Shown: positions 25,117-33,667 of the stretch, piece after piece
How the letters are laid out: each line of letters opens with the position of its first letter
Position numbering within the stretch: position 1 is the first letter of the stretch
From: Agrobacterium tumefaciens
GTDB lineage: Bacteria > Pseudomonadota > Alphaproteobacteria > Rhizobiales > Rhizobiaceae
Reading direction: 5' to 3'
Length of the DNA stretch: 64,000 bases
NCBI RefSeq assembly: GCF_013318015.2
Contig: NZ_CP115841.1
Span: forward strand, 682,001-746,000
Translations under genes and position numbers: made by a program
Notes under the pieces: generated by a model
Databases searched by the model: none
The model's input: only the letters and a program-made list of their open reading frames with translations
Told to the model about the DNA's origin: nothing

Positions 25117-25938
25117 TCACGCGGTTTGTGCGGTTAATTCCGCCTTGCGCTCATCGAAAGCGAGCTTCATTGCCTTCGTCACGTCACGCGTGGTTGCGAA
25201 GTAATTGTCGCTGCGCGCCCAGTAGCGCAATTTCACCGTGGCGCTGTCGGCGCTGACCGAATCGACGAAGGTAACCGGGGCGGGGTCCAGCAGTACCCGG
25301 CTTTCCGAGCGCACCACACGCATCAGCATGTCCTGTGCCGCAGCCAGATCCTCGTCGCTCTTAACCGTCAGGCTCAATTCGTGGCGGCGTGAGGGAAAGC
25401 GGCTGTAATTGGTGATTGGCACGTTCCACAGGGTGGAATTTGGCGCAAGGCGGTAAAGCCCATCGCTGGTTTTAAGCTCGGTCGCAAATAGGCCGATTTC
25501 GATCACCGTGCCGCTCACGGCGCCAGTCTCGATATATTCGCCAACCCGGAAGGGACGCAGCACCAGAAGCATGATGCCGGCGGCGATGTTCTGCAATGTG
25601 CCCTGAAGCGCCAGGCCGATGGCGAGGCCGGCAGCGCCGAGTGCCGCAAGAATGGAGGCCGTCTGTACACCAAACTGGCCAAGCACCATGACCAGCACCA
25701 GAATAAGCACCACGTAACGGATGGCACCTGCGAAGAAACCGGCAAGCGTCGCATCGAAGCCGCGGATGCGGGACAGGCCCTGAAAAGCCCAGCGCTGCAG
25801 GAAAGTCGCGGCCAGCCAGCCGATGATCAGAAGCAGCAGCGCACCGATGATCGAAAAGGAATATTGCACCGCCAGCGTGCTCGCCTGCCGTACCGCTGCC
25901 TGCGATGCGACGATGATATCCGTTGCCTGTTGTTCCAT
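25117..25938 (-). CDS. mscS: Small-conductance mechanosensitive channel, MscS family
   Basis: A 273-residue channel with three N-terminal membrane helices. TM3 shows the Gly/Ala-rich pore motif (ALGAAGLAIGLALQGTLQNIAAG, about residues 98-121), followed by the beta domain with LRPFRVGEYIE and a C-terminal alpha/beta cytoplasmic vestibule. Such channels release solutes during hypo-osmotic shock. The length is close to E. coli MscS (286), so this is a minimal version. Confidence 0.95.
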   Translation of the reverse strand: MEQQATDIIVASQAAVRQASTLAVQYSFSIIGALLLLIIGWLAATFLQRWAFQGLSRIRGFDATLAGFFAGAIRYVVLILVLVMVLGQFGVQTASILAALGAAGLAIGLALQGTLQNIAAGIMLLVLRPFRVGEYIETGAVSGTVIEIGLFATELKTSDGLYRLAPNSTLWNVPITNYSRFPSRRHELSLTVKSDEDLAAAQDMLMRVVRSESRVLLDPAPVTFVDSVSADSATVKLRYWARSDNYFATTRDVTKAMKLAFDERKAELTAQTA

Positions 25939-26017
25939 GAATTATCCCGTGATTCTTATTGCTGTTCTACTTTGGTAACGACTGGATGCCGCAGGGGTTC
26001 CGCCAAAAACGGAGCCG

Positions 26018-26536
26018 TCAGTTGGAGAGAGGCAGCACGAAGGGTACGTTGCCGTCCGTATCCGCGCCCCTGCCGATCGTCTTGATTGCCGCCACCAGCC
26101 TGCCATCCCGCCCAAGCAACCGGTCCCCGATTGCGATGATGCGGGCATTGGGGGTGGCGTAAGGTGAGGCGGTGCGCAGGCTGAGCGCAAGCGCCATCTC
26201 GTCCTGATCCGGATAAAGGCTGAGTGCTGCAATGACGGCTGCGGCAGGAGAGCGCGACACGCCCATCCAGCAATGGATGAGAAGCGGTGCGGACTGGTCC
26301 CATTCGCGGGCGAAATCGATCAGCCGCAGCACATGCGCATCGTCTGGCGCGATGAGATCGCCGGTGCCCTTGAAGCTGATGTCGTTCATCGCAAGGGTCA
26401 GGTGCCTTTCGGCTGAGATCACCGCCGGGCGGTGAAAGGTCTGCTCCTTTGCGATCAGCGTCACCATTTCACGGGCTTTGTGCTTCACGGCCATTTCCGC
26501 GATCCGCGACAGCGGCGATACGACGATAGAAGTCAT
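26018..26536 (-). CDS. Dual-specificity/tyrosine phosphatase-like protein
   Basis: A 172-residue protein with the cysteine phosphatase signature HCWMGVSRS (His88 to Ser96, nucleophile Cys89). A general-acid aspartate candidate lies upstream. It is annotated in relatives as a tyrosine phosphatase-family protein; the substrate is unknown. Its ATG overlaps the stop of the HD-domain gene (ATGA), and it is the last gene of the ygfZ-HD-phosphatase operon. Confidence 0.88.
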   Translation of the reverse strand: MTSIVVSPLSRIAEMAVKHKAREMVTLIAKEQTFHRPAVISAERHLTLAMNDISFKGTGDLIAPDDAHVLRLIDFAREWDQSAPLLIHCWMGVSRSPAAAVIAALSLYPDQDEMALALSLRTASPYATPNARIIAIGDRLLGRDGRLVAAIKTIGRGADTDGNVPFVLPLSN

Positions 26537-27168
26537 TTAACTCCTCCAGCCGCGTTGCCGGTTTTGACCACGCGCATCGCCTCGATCGCCTCGAAGCGTT
26601 CAACGAACCGCTTCTGCGCCTCGGTCGAGGGAAGCGGGATAATGTCGAACATATCGCGGGTGATGCCGCGCGGCAGGCCGAAGAATTTCTGTGCCTCGGC
26701 AATGGAAAAACCGGCAAGCTCCGTCGCCTCGAAAAAGGCGGCAACCGTATCGGCTTTCTTGATGCGGTCTTTCAGCTCGCGCGAGGCATGCGGCGGCAGG
26801 CCAAAGCGCAGATGCACGGCCGCTTCCAGCCTTTTCTCCACGGTTTTATAACCGCCGCCGACCACGGATTTGAACGGCGAGATCATGTCGCCGATGACAT
26901 ATTCCGGGGCGTCGTGCAAAAGCGCCATCTGCATATCGTCGGGCGTCGCATTCGCACATATGCGGCAGAAAATGTTTTCGACGATGAGGCTATGTTGGGC
27001 GACGGAGAAGGCGTGATCGCCGCGCGTCTGGCCGTTCCAGCGGGCGACGCGGGCAAGACCATGGGCGATATCGGCGATTTCTACGTCGAGCGGTGAGGGG
27101 TCGAGCAGGTCGAGCCGCCGTCCAGAAAGCATGCGCTGCCAGGCGCGCGGACTTTTAGCGGGCGCCAC
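26533..27168 (-). CDS. HD-domain hydrolase (YfbR-like)
   Basis: A 211-residue HD-domain protein with metal motifs HAFSVAQHSLIV and LLHDAPEYVIGD, and an aspartate in IKKADTVAAFFEA. This pattern fits YfbR-type 5'-nucleotidases, although the activity is not proven. I start it at the GTG at 27168, which has a strong GGAGGA site 7 bases upstream and gives MAPAKSPRAWQRML. The open frame runs up to 27336 but that part overlaps ygfZ and is not conserved-looking. Confidence 0.87.
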   Translation of the reverse strand: MAPAKSPRAWQRMLSGRRLDLLDPSPLDVEIADIAHGLARVARWNGQTRGDHAFSVAQHSLIVENIFCRICANATPDDMQMALLHDAPEYVIGDMISPFKSVVGGGYKTVEKRLEAAVHLRFGLPPHASRELKDRIKKADTVAAFFEATELAGFSIAEAQKFFGLPRGITRDMFDIIPLPSTEAQKRFVERFEAIEAMRVVKTGNAAGGVK

Positions 27169-27170
27169 GC

Positions 27171-28019
27171 CTATTCCTCCGCCTGTACCGCAGGATCGAC
27201 GACGGGGAAGGAGATGCCGCTCCAGGCCGGCAAGGCCACAGTCACGGGAACATTCTCGGCAATGAGCGGCGTGGCGGAGGCGAGCGCATCGGCAACGCGG
27301 TCTGTCCGCACGATGGCAAGTCCCGTGTTGCCGCAAACGGTTCCAAGCGCCCCGACCGGTTTTCCATTGACGGTGATTTCGGTTCCGGTTGCGGGAAGCG
27401 CGCTTTCAGCCGAAACGGTGACGACCCGCCGTCTTGCCGTGCCGCGATGTTTCATGCGCGAGACGACTTCCTGACCGACGAAGCAACCCTTTTTGAACGA
27501 GACGCCGTCATTCACATCCATCAGCACATCATGCGGAAAAGCATCCTGCAACGCGTAATCCCGGCCGGATTCGGCAATTCCGTGCTCAATGCGCAGGGCA
27601 TCATATGCCGTTATGTCGCCAGAGGCTGAAGCACCCGGCACGCGGAACAGATTGATGCCGGCCTTGGCGAAACGGCCGTCCTTCGCGCCCGCCTCCGGCA
27701 CGCTTTCGCTCCAGAAAACGCTGACGCCTTCTATCGGTTCGGCCTTGAGATCAACGGGCGCGCGCAGCTTGTACATGGTCAGGCGGCGCAGCAGCGCATC
27801 CTGTTCGGCAGCGCCCGATTCGATCAGATAATCCGGCCCATCGCGCGCGATCAGGAAATCGAACAGGATCTTGCCCTGCGGCGTCAGAAGTGCCGAGGCG
27901 CGCGCCTCGCCTTGCGGCAGGTTTTCAACATCGGCCGTGATCAGATTGTTCAGAAACTCTTCGGCACCCGTGCCGGAAACTCTAATCAGGCGGCGGTCGG
28001 CAAGAAAGGCGGAAGGCAT
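27171..28019 (-). CDS. ygfZ: Folate-binding protein YgfZ (tRNA modification/Fe-S repair)
   Basis: A 282-residue member of the GcvT-like COG0354 family. YgfZ binds tetrahydrofolate and supports repair or assembly of certain Fe-S enzymes such as MiaB. The hallmark KGCFVGQE motif (in SFKKGCFVGQEVVSRM) with its conserved cysteine is present. I prefer the ATG at 28019 (MPSAFLADRRLIRVSG), where family similarity begins. The frame also extends to an ATG at 28160, and neither start has a strong ribosome binding site. Confidence 0.88.
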   Translation of the reverse strand: MPSAFLADRRLIRVSGTGAEEFLNNLITADVENLPQGEARASALLTPQGKILFDFLIARDGPDYLIESGAAEQDALLRRLTMYKLRAPVDLKAEPIEGVSVFWSESVPEAGAKDGRFAKAGINLFRVPGASASGDITAYDALRIEHGIAESGRDYALQDAFPHDVLMDVNDGVSFKKGCFVGQEVVSRMKHRGTARRRVVTVSAESALPATGTEITVNGKPVGALGTVCGNTGLAIVRTDRVADALASATPLIAENVPVTVALPAWSGISFPVVDPAVQAEE

Positions 28020-28209
28020 GGCATCACCGTTCGGTTCATCGAAAGCATTTCCGGCCAGGGTCGCTGAGGGCTGCCCGAGGCAATCTGCAGAAATGCTCTC
28101 TTTTTGTTTTCGCGCAGTTCCATTTGCAGAACCGCGATGCGCTTCTGCTGAATTGCTCATGCCGCACAGTTAGGATTTTTGCAAAAGAACGGCAAGCACC
28201 GCCGCGCGA

Positions 28210-28977
28210 TCAATCGCCGGCGGTGAAGAACTTCCACTTGCCATCGGGCGAAATGCCGATGCGGTAAAAGCTGTAATTACCGTATTCCTGCATATCAGCC
28301 AGATCGCCCGCCGTGATGATGCGCAGCAGCTCGACCTTTTCCGGCGCGGTCAGCGTATTGAGCGGCTTTCCGGAGAAATAGGGGAAAACATAGGCTTCAT
28401 CCGGGGTGCCGGCGTCGACATGGGCATAACCCGTGGAAAGCAGATCGATGATGATCGCCAGCACTTCCAGACCGTCCGGATCGCCGGAATAGCTTTTCAG
28501 CGCTGCGATCGGGTCGTCGCTGTCATTGCCGTCGATACGGAACTGCTTGTCGCTGGCGGCGATGAAAGGCCGCAGTTTTTCGATATCGCCCGACGAGGCG
28601 GCGTCGATGATCTGCTGGCGAAGCTTGCGTACAGCTTCCGGCGCCTTTGAAATATCATGCTCGATAACGACCGACATTTCCGGCGTATTGCCCGGCTTGG
28701 CGGGTTGCTGGGTCGATTGACCGGCGGAACGGTCGACCAGAGGGTCGGGCAGGGGAATGCCGTCCGAATCACCTTCGATCTCGTCGGGCTCAGGAGCCTG
28801 GGGCCGTTGCGGCTGTTCGCCACTTTGGGCTTGCGGCTCGCCTTCGGTATTTTGTGCGGGTTTCAGCTCGGAAAGCGCAAAGGCGCGGCTGGGCAAGCCA
28901 ATGGACCCGGCGGTCAAGGCAGCCAAGATGGACAGCATGGCGGAAGAGCGCAAAAGCCCCTTGCTCAGGCAAGACAT
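28210..28977 (-). CDS. Exported protein of unknown function
   Basis: A 255-residue protein with an N-terminal signal peptide (about residues 1-34, ending RAFALS), a Pro/Gln-rich spacer (about 40-100) and a C-terminal globular domain. The last part, with YGNYSFYRIGISPDGKWKFF, looks like a small beta domain. I recognise no enzyme motif. Similar proteins appear in other Rhizobiales. It lies 14 bases downstream of the 85-residue gene and is probably cotranscribed with it. Confidence 0.8.
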   Translation of the reverse strand: MSCLSKGLLRSSAMLSILAALTAGSIGLPSRAFALSELKPAQNTEGEPQAQSGEQPQRPQAPEPDEIEGDSDGIPLPDPLVDRSAGQSTQQPAKPGNTPEMSVVIEHDISKAPEAVRKLRQQIIDAASSGDIEKLRPFIAASDKQFRIDGNDSDDPIAALKSYSGDPDGLEVLAIIIDLLSTGYAHVDAGTPDEAYVFPYFSGKPLNTLTAPEKVELLRIITAGDLADMQEYGNYSFYRIGISPDGKWKFFTAGD

Positions 28978-28991
28978 GACAGACCCCGACT

Positions 28992-29249
28992 TTACTGTAT
29001 CACGCGCTGCGGGGAAAATTCGCCTTCAAGCATGCGCTGGCGCAGCGATTCCAGCATTGCTTCAGCACCGGCTTCGCCGTGCATACGGATGGTTTCGCGC
29101 ATGGCCAGAGCGATTGCGGCATCGGCGATGATCTCCGGCTCGATGCCGTCGGCCATGCCGTCAGCCCATGCCTCGTTCTGGTGTTCCAGAGCGACCTGCA
29201 TCTTTTCATGCACGATCATGTCGTCGATTTCGTTACGGCTCGTCTGCAT
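28992..29249 (-). CDS. Small helical protein of unknown function
   Basis: An 85-residue acidic, mainly helical protein with no cysteine, signal peptide or membrane segment. It has an Ala/Met-rich middle (IIADAAIALAMRET). The start is the ATG at 29249, preceded by GTCGAGGATGAAAA with a GAGGA site. It is the first gene of a two-gene unit with the exported protein. Function unknown. Confidence 0.75.
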   Translation of the reverse strand: MQTSRNEIDDMIVHEKMQVALEHQNEAWADGMADGIEPEIIADAAIALAMRETIRMHGEAGAEAMLESLRQRMLEGEFSPQRVIQ

Positions 29250-29354
29250 TTTTCATCCTCGACAGGGCGGGCAAGTCCTTACCACCCTGTTAACAACACT
29301 AGCAGCCTTTTATCAAAACGGCACGGGCTGCGGCGAAAAGAGGTTAACAATCCG

Positions 29355-29813
29355 CTAATTTCCGAACCTGGACGCAATTTCCTGGGCGAGTGTTGCCCCT
29401 TCGTTACGGTAGCCCTCTTCTGCCATGACGGCGGCGCGTGTGCAACTGCTGTGGATGGCCGCAAAGGAACGATATCCACGGTTGAATGCAGCCGTCATGC
29501 GCTGGCGCCTTTCAGGTTCGTTGGCCGTATCGGCCGCCAGAAGATCGCTCATCGATTTGCGCCAGTCCTCCGGACCGGAGGAAGGGCACAGGGTTCTCAG
29601 ATATTGCACCGCGCCCAATATCTCCGACAGCCGTGCCAGCCTGTCGTCATAGGGAGCGGGTTTGGGCGGTTGTGCTTCCGGCGGGCGAACCTCACTGGAA
29701 GCAGCCTTCGAAGGCTGCGCATGAGCGACGCCGTCTTGCCCGGCGGGTGCAAGCATGGTCAGGAAAAAAGACAGGAAAATGGTTGGCCGTATCAAAATTT
29801 TATTCTGCCCCAC
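29355..29813 (-). CDS. TIGR02301-family exported protein
   Basis: A 152-residue protein with a signal peptide (residues 1-32, ending GVAHAQP), a proline-rich linker and a helical domain. The domain carries the features of the Rhizobiales-restricted TIGR02301 family: LGAVQYLRTLC, WRKSMSDLLAAD, RRQRMTAAFNRGYRSFA. Two cysteines (in LRTLCPS and IHSSCTRA) could form a periplasmic disulfide. No known function. Confidence 0.83.
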   Translation of the reverse strand: MGQNKILIRPTIFLSFFLTMLAPAGQDGVAHAQPSKAASSEVRPPEAQPPKPAPYDDRLARLSEILGAVQYLRTLCPSSGPEDWRKSMSDLLAADTANEPERRQRMTAAFNRGYRSFAAIHSSCTRAAVMAEEGYRNEGATLAQEIASRFGN

Positions 29814-29973
29814 ACATACTCGTGAACACCCGGCGGGCGGATTGGTCCTAAAGCCATCGCGGTCTTTCAGACCGCCCCGTCAGCTTTAGGTCTATATCAT
29901 GTCGTTATCGCAAAACTGCTGCACAGTGTTGCGCGACATCCTCTAGATAATAGCGATTCTGGCTGGCTGGCAA

Positions 29974-30390
29974 TCATGCAAGCAGCCGCTCGGCGCATTC
30001 GACGACGCTTTCCGGTGCCGGCAACCGGCGGATTTCCGACAATGTGAACCAGCCCGCATCCGCCGCGTCGTCGGCCGCCGTCACCGCCGGGTCCGCATCC
30101 GTTTCCACGGTAAAGACGGAGAGGAAATAGTGGCTCGTCAGCGCACCCTCGGGGTCGCGCGACGGCAGGTCATACGTCGCAAACAGCTGCGGTTTACGCG
30201 CGACGATACCGGTTTCCTCCTGAAGTTCGCGCAGCGCCGTCTCAGCTGGCGTTTCACCCTCTTCGCCGCGCCCGCCCGGAAAGGCGAACATGTCTTTCGA
30301 CGGCGGATTTATACGGCGCACGAGCAGCAGCCGATCTCCATTGCGGACGATGGCGGAGGAGGCGGGGCGGGGCTTGATACGAAGGGTCAT
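29974..30390 (-). CDS. Nudix hydrolase
   Basis: A 138-residue protein with a perfect Nudix box from Gly40 to Ile62 (G x5 E x7 RELQEETGI). Such enzymes cleave nucleoside diphosphates linked to another moiety; the substrate here is unknown. It is divergent from the YnfA gene. Confidence 0.93.
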   Translation of the reverse strand: MTLRIKPRPASSAIVRNGDRLLLVRRINPPSKDMFAFPGGRGEEGETPAETALRELQEETGIVARKPQLFATYDLPSRDPEGALTSHYFLSVFTVETDADPAVTAADDAADAGWFTLSEIRRLPAPESVVECAERLLA

Positions 30391-30496
30391 GAATGGTTTC
30401 GCTTGTTTCAGCCGTCTTGGGCCTGTCTATATTGGTCCGGGAATACCGATGGTATATTCGGGAATCGGATCGATTGTGCACGCAGAAGACGGTGGA

Positions 30497-30820
30497 ATGA
30501 AGGTCTATCTTATTTATGCCCTGGCGGCTGTTGCGGAAATCGCCGGTTGCTTTTCCTTCTGGGCGTGGCTGAAGCTTGGCAAGACAGGCTGGATATTGCT
30601 GCCAGGCATGCTGGCGCTCGCCGCTTTCGCCTGGGCTTTGACGCTTGTGCCGACCGAGACCGCGGGCAGGGCCTATGCTGCCTATGGCGGGATTTACATT
30701 GCCGCATCGCTTCTCTGGCTCTGGGGCGTTGAGGGGCAAGTACCGGATAGATGGGATATCGCCGGCGGTGCCGTCTGCCTCGCGGGCACGGCTATCATTT
30801 TATTCGGTCCCCGGGCCTGA
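30497..30820 (+). CDS. UPF0060 (YnfA-family) membrane protein
   Basis: A 107-residue inner-membrane protein with four hydrophobic helices. The family sequence is clear: [40 protein letters not shown] and [16 protein letters not shown]. YnfA proteins resemble small multidrug resistance transporters. The ATG at 30497 has GGTGGA immediately upstream; other in-frame ATGs upstream lack similarity. The SRAP gene follows 10 bases after its stop. Confidence 0.92.
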   Translation: MKVYLIYALAAVAEIAGCFSFWAWLKLGKTGWILLPGMLALAAFAWALTLVPTETAGRAYAAYGGIYIAASLLWLWGVEGQVPDRWDIAGGAVCLAGTAIILFGPRA

Positions 30821-30830
30821 GGAGCAGACA

Positions 30831-31592
30831 ATGTGCGGACGTTTCGTGCTCAAAGCGACACCGGAAGAGATTGCCGATTATCTCGACCTGATCGGCCTTG
30901 AAGATTTTCCCGCCCGTTTCAACATCGCGCCCACACAGCCGATCCTGATCGTGCTGGAGGGTGAACGGCAGGAGCGCGGCAGTAACCTGCCCAACCGTCG
31001 GGCCATGCTGGTGCGCTGGGGTTTTCTGCCCGGCTGGGTCAAGGACCCGAAGGATTTCCCCCTGCTCATCAATGCGCGTTCGGAAACGGCCATCGGCAAG
31101 GCATCCTTTCGCGCCGCCATGCGCCATCGCCGCGTGCTGGTGCCTGCCACCGGCTTTTACGAATGGCGCCGCCCGCCGAAGGAGGAGGGCGGCAAGCCGC
31201 AGCCCTATTTCATCCGCCCGAAGAACGGCGGCATCGTCGCCTTTGCCGGCCTCATGGAGACGTGGTCTTCCGCTGACGGATCCGAGGTCGATACCGGCAC
31301 CATCCTAACCACCGCTGCCAACGCCGCGATCGGCCGCATTCACGACCGTATGCCGGTGGTAATCGCGCCGGAGGATTTCAGCCGCTGGCTGGATTGCAAG
31401 ACGCAGGAGCCGCGCGAGGTGGCCGACCTGATGCGCCCGGTTCAGGATGATTTTTTCGAGATGATCCCGGTATCGGACAAGGTCAACAAGGTCGCCAATG
31501 TCGGCGCTGACCTTATCGAGCCGGTGCCGGAAAGCGCGCCGCTCGCGAAAATGAGGCTACCTAAGGATGATGGCCAGATGTCATTGTTCTGA
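30831..31592 (+). CDS. yedK: SRAP-family abasic-site shielding protein (YedK/HMCES)
   Basis: A 253-residue SOS response-associated peptidase-like protein. YedK/HMCES crosslinks to abasic sites in single-stranded DNA through its N-terminal cysteine. The active-site residues are in place: Cys2 (MCGRF), Asn81 (INARSETA), Glu111 (TGFYEWRR) and His171 (HDRMPVV). The ATG at 30831 is preceded by GAGGAG; the frame upstream overlaps ynfA. Confidence 0.94.
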   Translation: MCGRFVLKATPEEIADYLDLIGLEDFPARFNIAPTQPILIVLEGERQERGSNLPNRRAMLVRWGFLPGWVKDPKDFPLLINARSETAIGKASFRAAMRHRRVLVPATGFYEWRRPPKEEGGKPQPYFIRPKNGGIVAFAGLMETWSSADGSEVDTGTILTTAANAAIGRIHDRMPVVIAPEDFSRWLDCKTQEPREVADLMRPVQDDFFEMIPVSDKVNKVANVGADLIEPVPESAPLAKMRLPKDDGQMSLF

Positions 31593-31667
31593 TGTGCTTG
31601 CTGGCATTTGAGGCTGGTCATCGCGGATCGACCCGGTCACTCCACAGTTGCCCATCCTGCGCCCGTC

Positions 31668-32960
31668 TTACCCGTTCCGCCCGATTTTCTGCAGGCCTTC
31701 CTGGATCATGATGTCGGAATAAACGCGGTTGCGGCCGTTCGCCTTGGCGAGGTAGAGCAGCTGGTCTGCGGCATTGAGCTGATTGTCGAAGGGTTCGCCC
31801 TTTTCGATTTCCACGACACCGAGCGAAATCGTCAGCGCCAGGCTGCTGCCGCTCAGCTGGCGGCCGTTCTTTTCGACGGCGCCGCGCAGCTCCTCGCAGA
31901 ATTGATAGGCGGCATGCGCATTGAGCCCGCGCAGGAACACGGCGAATTCCTCGCCGCCAAGGCGCGCGGGAATGTGGCGCTGCTCATGGCACATGTCGTG
32001 CAGCAGTTCGGCAAGCTTCTTCAGCGCCCTGTCGCCGGCATCATGCCCCAGCGTGTCGTTGATCTTCTTGAAATGGTCGATGTCGAGAATGGCGACTGCG
32101 CCGTTCTCGTCATTGTCGTTGATGACGTCCATCAGCGCCCGCGTACGCTCGAAGAAGGAGCGGCGGTTCGGCAGACCGGTCAGATGATCCCGCTCTGCCA
32201 GTTCGCGCAGCCGTTTCAGCTGTTTCAGCGTTTCGATATTGTTGTCGATGCGGCACTGCAATTCTTCCGGCACGAAGGGACGGTAGACGAAATCCGATGC
32301 CCCGGCCTTGAGGAAGCTTGCCGAAAGCAGCCGGTCCGTGGAGGACGAGATGCCGATGACCCGCAGGTCTTCTGAGGAACGGCTGTCGCGGATGCGGCGC
32401 GTCAGCTCGTAGCCGTCCATGTCAGGCATATGGTAATCGGTGATGACAAGCTGAATCGATGGGTCCTGCGACAGGATTTCCAGCGCCTGCTTGCCCGAAT
32501 GGGCTTCGCTGACCCTGAAATTCTGCCGTTCGAGGATTTCCACGAGGCCGGAACGCGCCGTCCGCACGTCATCCACTACCAGCACGGAAAACAGTCTGTT
32601 GGTCAAAATCCGGTCGACCGTTTTCACCACGGCATCAACGGTGCGATGGCCATCCTTGACGATGTAGTCAATTATTTTCTTTTCGGCGTAGCGCTTGCGC
32701 GCCTCATCATCCACCGTGGCGGTGAAGACGATCGCCGGCACCTTGTGGTCGGCAAGAAGTGCGAGAATTTCACCCTTCGGCGCATCGGGCAGATTGAGAC
32801 CGGTAAGTGCCAGCGTGAAATCATGGGTGCGCAGCAGAATATCGGCCTGCGCCATGCTGTCACAGTGGATCACTTCGGCTGGCGTTTCCTCCGAAAGCCG
32901 CGACTTCAGCAGCATGGAAAGAGCAACGGAATCTTCAATCAGAAGGATTTTATCCTGCAT
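31668..32960 (-). CDS. PleD-like diguanylate cyclase with two receiver domains
   Basis: A 430-residue receiver-receiver-GGDEF protein. The GGDEF domain has an intact GGEEF active site (335-339) and DIDHFKKINDTLGH, so c-di-GMP synthesis is expected. The first receiver has lost its phospho-acceptor: Gly54 replaces Asp in ALTGLNLPD. The second keeps Asp175 (VITDYHMPD) but has Arg227 in place of the usual Lys (FVYRPF). The RxxD product-inhibition site is replaced by EQRH (326-329). No divK lies next to it, so it is probably a PleD paralogue rather than PleD itself. Confidence 0.9.
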   Translation of the reverse strand: MQDKILLIEDSVALSMLLKSRLSEETPAEVIHCDSMAQADILLRTHDFTLALTGLNLPDAPKGEILALLADHKVPAIVFTATVDDEARKRYAEKKIIDYIVKDGHRTVDAVVKTVDRILTNRLFSVLVVDDVRTARSGLVEILERQNFRVSEAHSGKQALEILSQDPSIQLVITDYHMPDMDGYELTRRIRDSRSSEDLRVIGISSSTDRLLSASFLKAGASDFVYRPFVPEELQCRIDNNIETLKQLKRLRELAERDHLTGLPNRRSFFERTRALMDVINDNDENGAVAILDIDHFKKINDTLGHDAGDRALKKLAELLHDMCHEQRHIPARLGGEEFAVFLRGLNAHAAYQFCEELRGAVEKNGRQLSGSSLALTISLGVVEIEKGEPFDNQLNAADQLLYLAKANGRNRVYSDIMIQEGLQKIGRNG

Positions 32961-33363
32961 GCCGTATGAAGCCCCCCCATGGCCCGTCTTCGTTGGTTTT
33001 CCCGCAACATCCGAATTGGTCCGATACCGCCTGTCAACGGCATCGAAAATCGGCCTTGTTCGCTGTAGCAGGAAGAATCGCTAAAGTAGAAATTTTTTTG
33101 ATGCTCAGTAGTCGATGCGAGACTATCCGTACAGTCGTCCCGTGGAAGTCGAATACTTTACTTCGTTTTGGTTGCAGCTTCGTTACAGATCGGGAAGTTT
33201 TATAAAACAGGCCGGTTATGCGGTTCTTGATGGGGGCCGTACAAACGGAGACGGCGCTAATATTAGCGCCGCACATTTAACCGGGTGTTTTTTCGGATTG
33301 ACCGTTACCATCGCAAAGTCTGCGAGGCCGTGGATGCTGTGCTTTCAAGAAAAGCGAATTTTT
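32961..33363. other. Intergenic region between the PleD-like gene and a 43-residue ORF
   Basis: About 400 bases. I see no convincing CDS, known RNA family or strong terminator. The AT-rich part around 33080-33110 may hold the promoter of the PleD-like gene. Confidence 0.4.
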
Positions 33364-33495
33364 TCAAGCGGTTTTGGCGGCAGGCTTACGCTTCAGCATC
33401 AGGGCTGCGGCCGCAACGGCCTTCAGTCCGAGCGGTCGGTAGTGGCTGTTGAGGTCGGGCTTCGCCTGCGGCTGTGCCTTCGTCTCGTTCGTCAT
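33364..33495 (-). CDS. 43-residue protein of unknown function
   Basis: A small ORF starting at the ATG at 33495 with a GGAGAAAGAGAA ribosome binding site directly upstream. It encodes a basic peptide: MTNETKAQPQAKPDLNS, then HYRPLGLKAVAAAALML and a KRKPAAKTA tail. GC-rich third positions match real genes of this chromosome. The YRPLGLKAVAAA segment is the kind of short conserved core I associate with small Rhizobiales proteins, from memory only. There is no membrane segment of full length. It was found by reading below the usual size cutoff. Confidence 0.68.
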   Translation of the reverse strand: MTNETKAQPQAKPDLNSHYRPLGLKAVAAAALMLKRKPAAKTA

Positions 33496-33667
33496 TTCTC
33501 TTTCTCCACAATTCACGTCAATCGCCGTTTCGATGCGTGTGAGCTACTTCTCTCGTGGGTAATCTTGACGGATTCGAGGCGAAAGAAAGCGAAGCCCGCT
33601 TTTCGGGCTGCGACATTTTGTGTCACATCAAACGACGGTTCGTCGGAGAAAAATAATACCTGCGGTT

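Noticed and set aside
31668..32960. Calling the PleD-like gene pleD
   Set aside because: divK is not adjacent, and the receiver and I-site residues differ from PleD, so a paralogue is more likely.
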